In this document: positions 4,902-5,594 of the stretch, one piece after another | Position numbering within the stretch: the stretch's first letter is position 1 | Layout of the letters: each line of letters opens with the position of its first letter | From: JBDKTK01 sp039680225 | GTDB taxonomy: Bacteria > Desulfobacterota > Syntrophia > Syntrophales > UBA4778 | NCBI GenBank assembly: GCA_039680225.1 | Contig: JBDKTK010000222.1 | Span: 1-5,594, forward strand | Direction of reading: 5' to 3' | Length of the DNA stretch: 5,594 nucleotides | Notes under the pieces: model-generated | What the model saw: the letters and a program-made list of their open reading frames with translations, nothing else | Databases searched by the model: none | Told to the model about the DNA's origin: nothing | Program-made: the position numbers and the translations under genes

Positions 4902-5051
4902 ATGCGCAATATCATAATCTTGGCGTGCACCGGTTGCAAGCAGAGAAACTATTCCAAAACCAAGAACAAGAGAACCATGCAGGACAGGCTGGAATTGAAG
5001 AAGTACTGCAAATTCTGCCGCAGTCACACAATTCACCGGGAGACAAAATAA
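4902..5051 (+). CDS. rpmG: 50S ribosomal protein L33
   Basis: L33 is a small zinc-ribbon protein of the large ribosomal subunit near the exit site. At 49 residues it has the usual length. Two CxxC pairs are present, C9/C12 and C36/C39, so this is the zinc-binding (C+) form. The segment NYSKTKNKR and the basic C-terminus are typical. The start is ATG at 4902 with an AGGT ribosome binding site about six bases upstream. A longer in-frame start at 4839 would begin inside tRNA-Thr and is rejected. It sits between tRNA-Thr(GGT), 18 bases upstream, and tRNA-Trp, 8 bases downstream. The protein and tRNAs are therefore cut from one transcript. The rpmG - tRNA-Trp - secE - nusG order is common in bacteria. 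Confidence 0.97.
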   Translation: MRNIIILACTGCKQRNYSKTKNKRTMQDRLELKKYCKFCRSHTIHRETK

Positions 5052-5059
5052 TTAAGAAC

Positions 5060-5136
5060 AGGCCAGTAGCTCTAACGGATAGAGCGCCGGACTCCAAATC
5101 CGGATGCTGGGGGTTCGAATCCCTCCTGGCCTGCCA
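5060..5136 (+). tRNA. tRNA-Trp(CCA)
   Basis: This tRNA is 77 bases with an encoded CCA. The acceptor AGGCCAG/CTGGCCT is fully paired and the discriminator is G, as expected for tRNA-Trp. The anticodon arm CCGGA-CTCCAAA-TCCGG has anticodon CCA at 5094-5096. It sits between rpmG and secE, as in many bacteria. A run of six T (5138-5143) follows immediately, 12 bases before the secE ATG. Confidence 0.98.
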
Positions 5137-5154
5137 ATTTTTTAACGGGATATC

Positions 5155-5358
5155 ATGGACAAAATAAAAGACCTTGCAGCAAAGATAAAACAGTTCCTCC
5201 GGGAAGTGCGGGCTGAACTCAGGAAAGTTACGTGGCCTACCTTCAAAATGGCCATGGCTTCCACATCGGTCGTCATTGTAGTCACCGTGATTGTCTCCAT
5301 CTTTCTCGGCATCGTTGATTTCGGTCTGACGAGACTTATCAGGCTGGTTCTGGGATAA
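5155..5358 (+). CDS. secE: Protein translocase subunit SecE
   Basis: SecE is the essential clamp subunit that holds the two halves of SecY in the inner-membrane SecYEG channel. This is the short, single-span form of 67 residues, as in most bacteria outside the enteric group. An amphipathic surface helix (about 3-28) carries the signature REVRAELRKVTWPT (16-29). One transmembrane helix follows at about 36-58. The ATG at 5155 is preceded by a modest GGGA ribosome binding site. Its stop is three bases before nusG, the classical secE-nusG coupling. Together with secG at 597-956, two of the three translocon subunits are encoded in this window, on opposite strands. Confidence 0.97.
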   Translation: MDKIKDLAAKIKQFLREVRAELRKVTWPTFKMAMASTSVVIVVTVIVSIFLGIVDFGLTRLIRLVLG

Positions 5359-5361
5359 GAT

Positions 5362-5594
5362 ATGGCTTTGAAATGGTATGTAGTACACACGTATTCGGGA
5401 TTTGAAGGGAAGGTCAAGCGCTCGCTTCAGGAGAGGATCGAGACTTCCGGGATGAAGGACTGTTTCGGCGAGATCCTTATCCCCGAGGAAGACATCGTGG
5501 AGCTTGTCAAAGGCGAGAAAAAGACCTCGAAAAGGAAATTCTTCCCCGGATACATCCTCGTCCGCATGGAAATGAATGATGAAACCTGGCACAT
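5362..5594 (+). CDS. nusG: Transcription termination/antitermination factor NusG, partial (runs off right edge)
   Basis: NusG binds RNA polymerase, increases processivity and links it to Rho or to the leading ribosome. The first 77 residues are present and belong to the NGN domain. KWYVVHTYSGFEGKVK (4-19) and the hallmark FFPGYILVRM (60-69) match the family strongly. The C-terminal KOW domain lies beyond the window. The ATG at 5362 is three bases after the secE stop. The ribosome binding site is weak, so translation is probably coupled to secE. The expected next genes, not visible here, are rplK, rplA, rplJ and rplL. Confidence 0.97.
   Translation, partial: MALKWYVVHTYSGFEGKVKRSLQERIETSGMKDCFGEILIPEEDIVELVKGEKKTSKRKFFPGYILVRMEMNDETWH

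Overview
The window is a dense stretch of bacterial chromosome with moderately high GC. All the genes are housekeeping or widely conserved. I see no mobile element, CRISPR array, phage gene or toxin locus. The gene orders are a gap/tpiA/secG/tRNA-Leu block and a tRNA-Thr/Tyr/Gly/Thr - rpmG - tRNA-Trp - secE - nusG block. Together with a Memo/AMMECR1 gene pair, these suggest a Gram-negative lineage of the Desulfobacterota (former Deltaproteobacteria) or Nitrospirota type. This placement is an inference from synteny, not a phylogeny.

Minus strand, right to left: a good promoter (2777-2806) drives gapA (glyceraldehyde-3-phosphate dehydrogenase), tpiA (triosephosphate isomerase) and secG (SecYEG subunit), separated by single bases. 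tRNA-Leu(GAG) follows with a probable promoter of its own and a hairpin terminator. The pgk gene that usually sits between gap and tpiA is absent. Next comes a roughly 350-base non-coding stretch, then the start of a lipoprotein gene that runs off the left edge.

Plus strand, left to right: a Memo-family gene and an AMMECR1-family gene (AmmeMemoRadiSam proteins B and A) are transcribed divergently from gapA. The radical SAM third member is not adjacent. Four bases after the AMMECR1 stop, a strong promoter (4373-4401) begins the tRNA-Thr(TGT), tRNA-Tyr(GTA), tRNA-Gly(TCC), tRNA-Thr(GGT), rpmG, tRNA-Trp(CCA), secE, nusG transcription unit. The tuf gene that often follows the fourth tRNA is missing. 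nusG is cut by the right edge.

The two sides are linked by theme. One side makes triose phosphates for glycolysis or gluconeogenesis plus SecG. The other makes tRNAs, ribosomal protein L33, SecE and the NusG elongation factor. Two of the three SecYEG subunits are therefore encoded within 5 kb. The best leads are two hairpins that involve tRNA 3' ends in the precursor transcript, a GAPDH with NADP-type residues at both classical cofactor positions, and three missing-partner cases (pgk, tuf, radical SAM). I found no convincing new multi-gene system.
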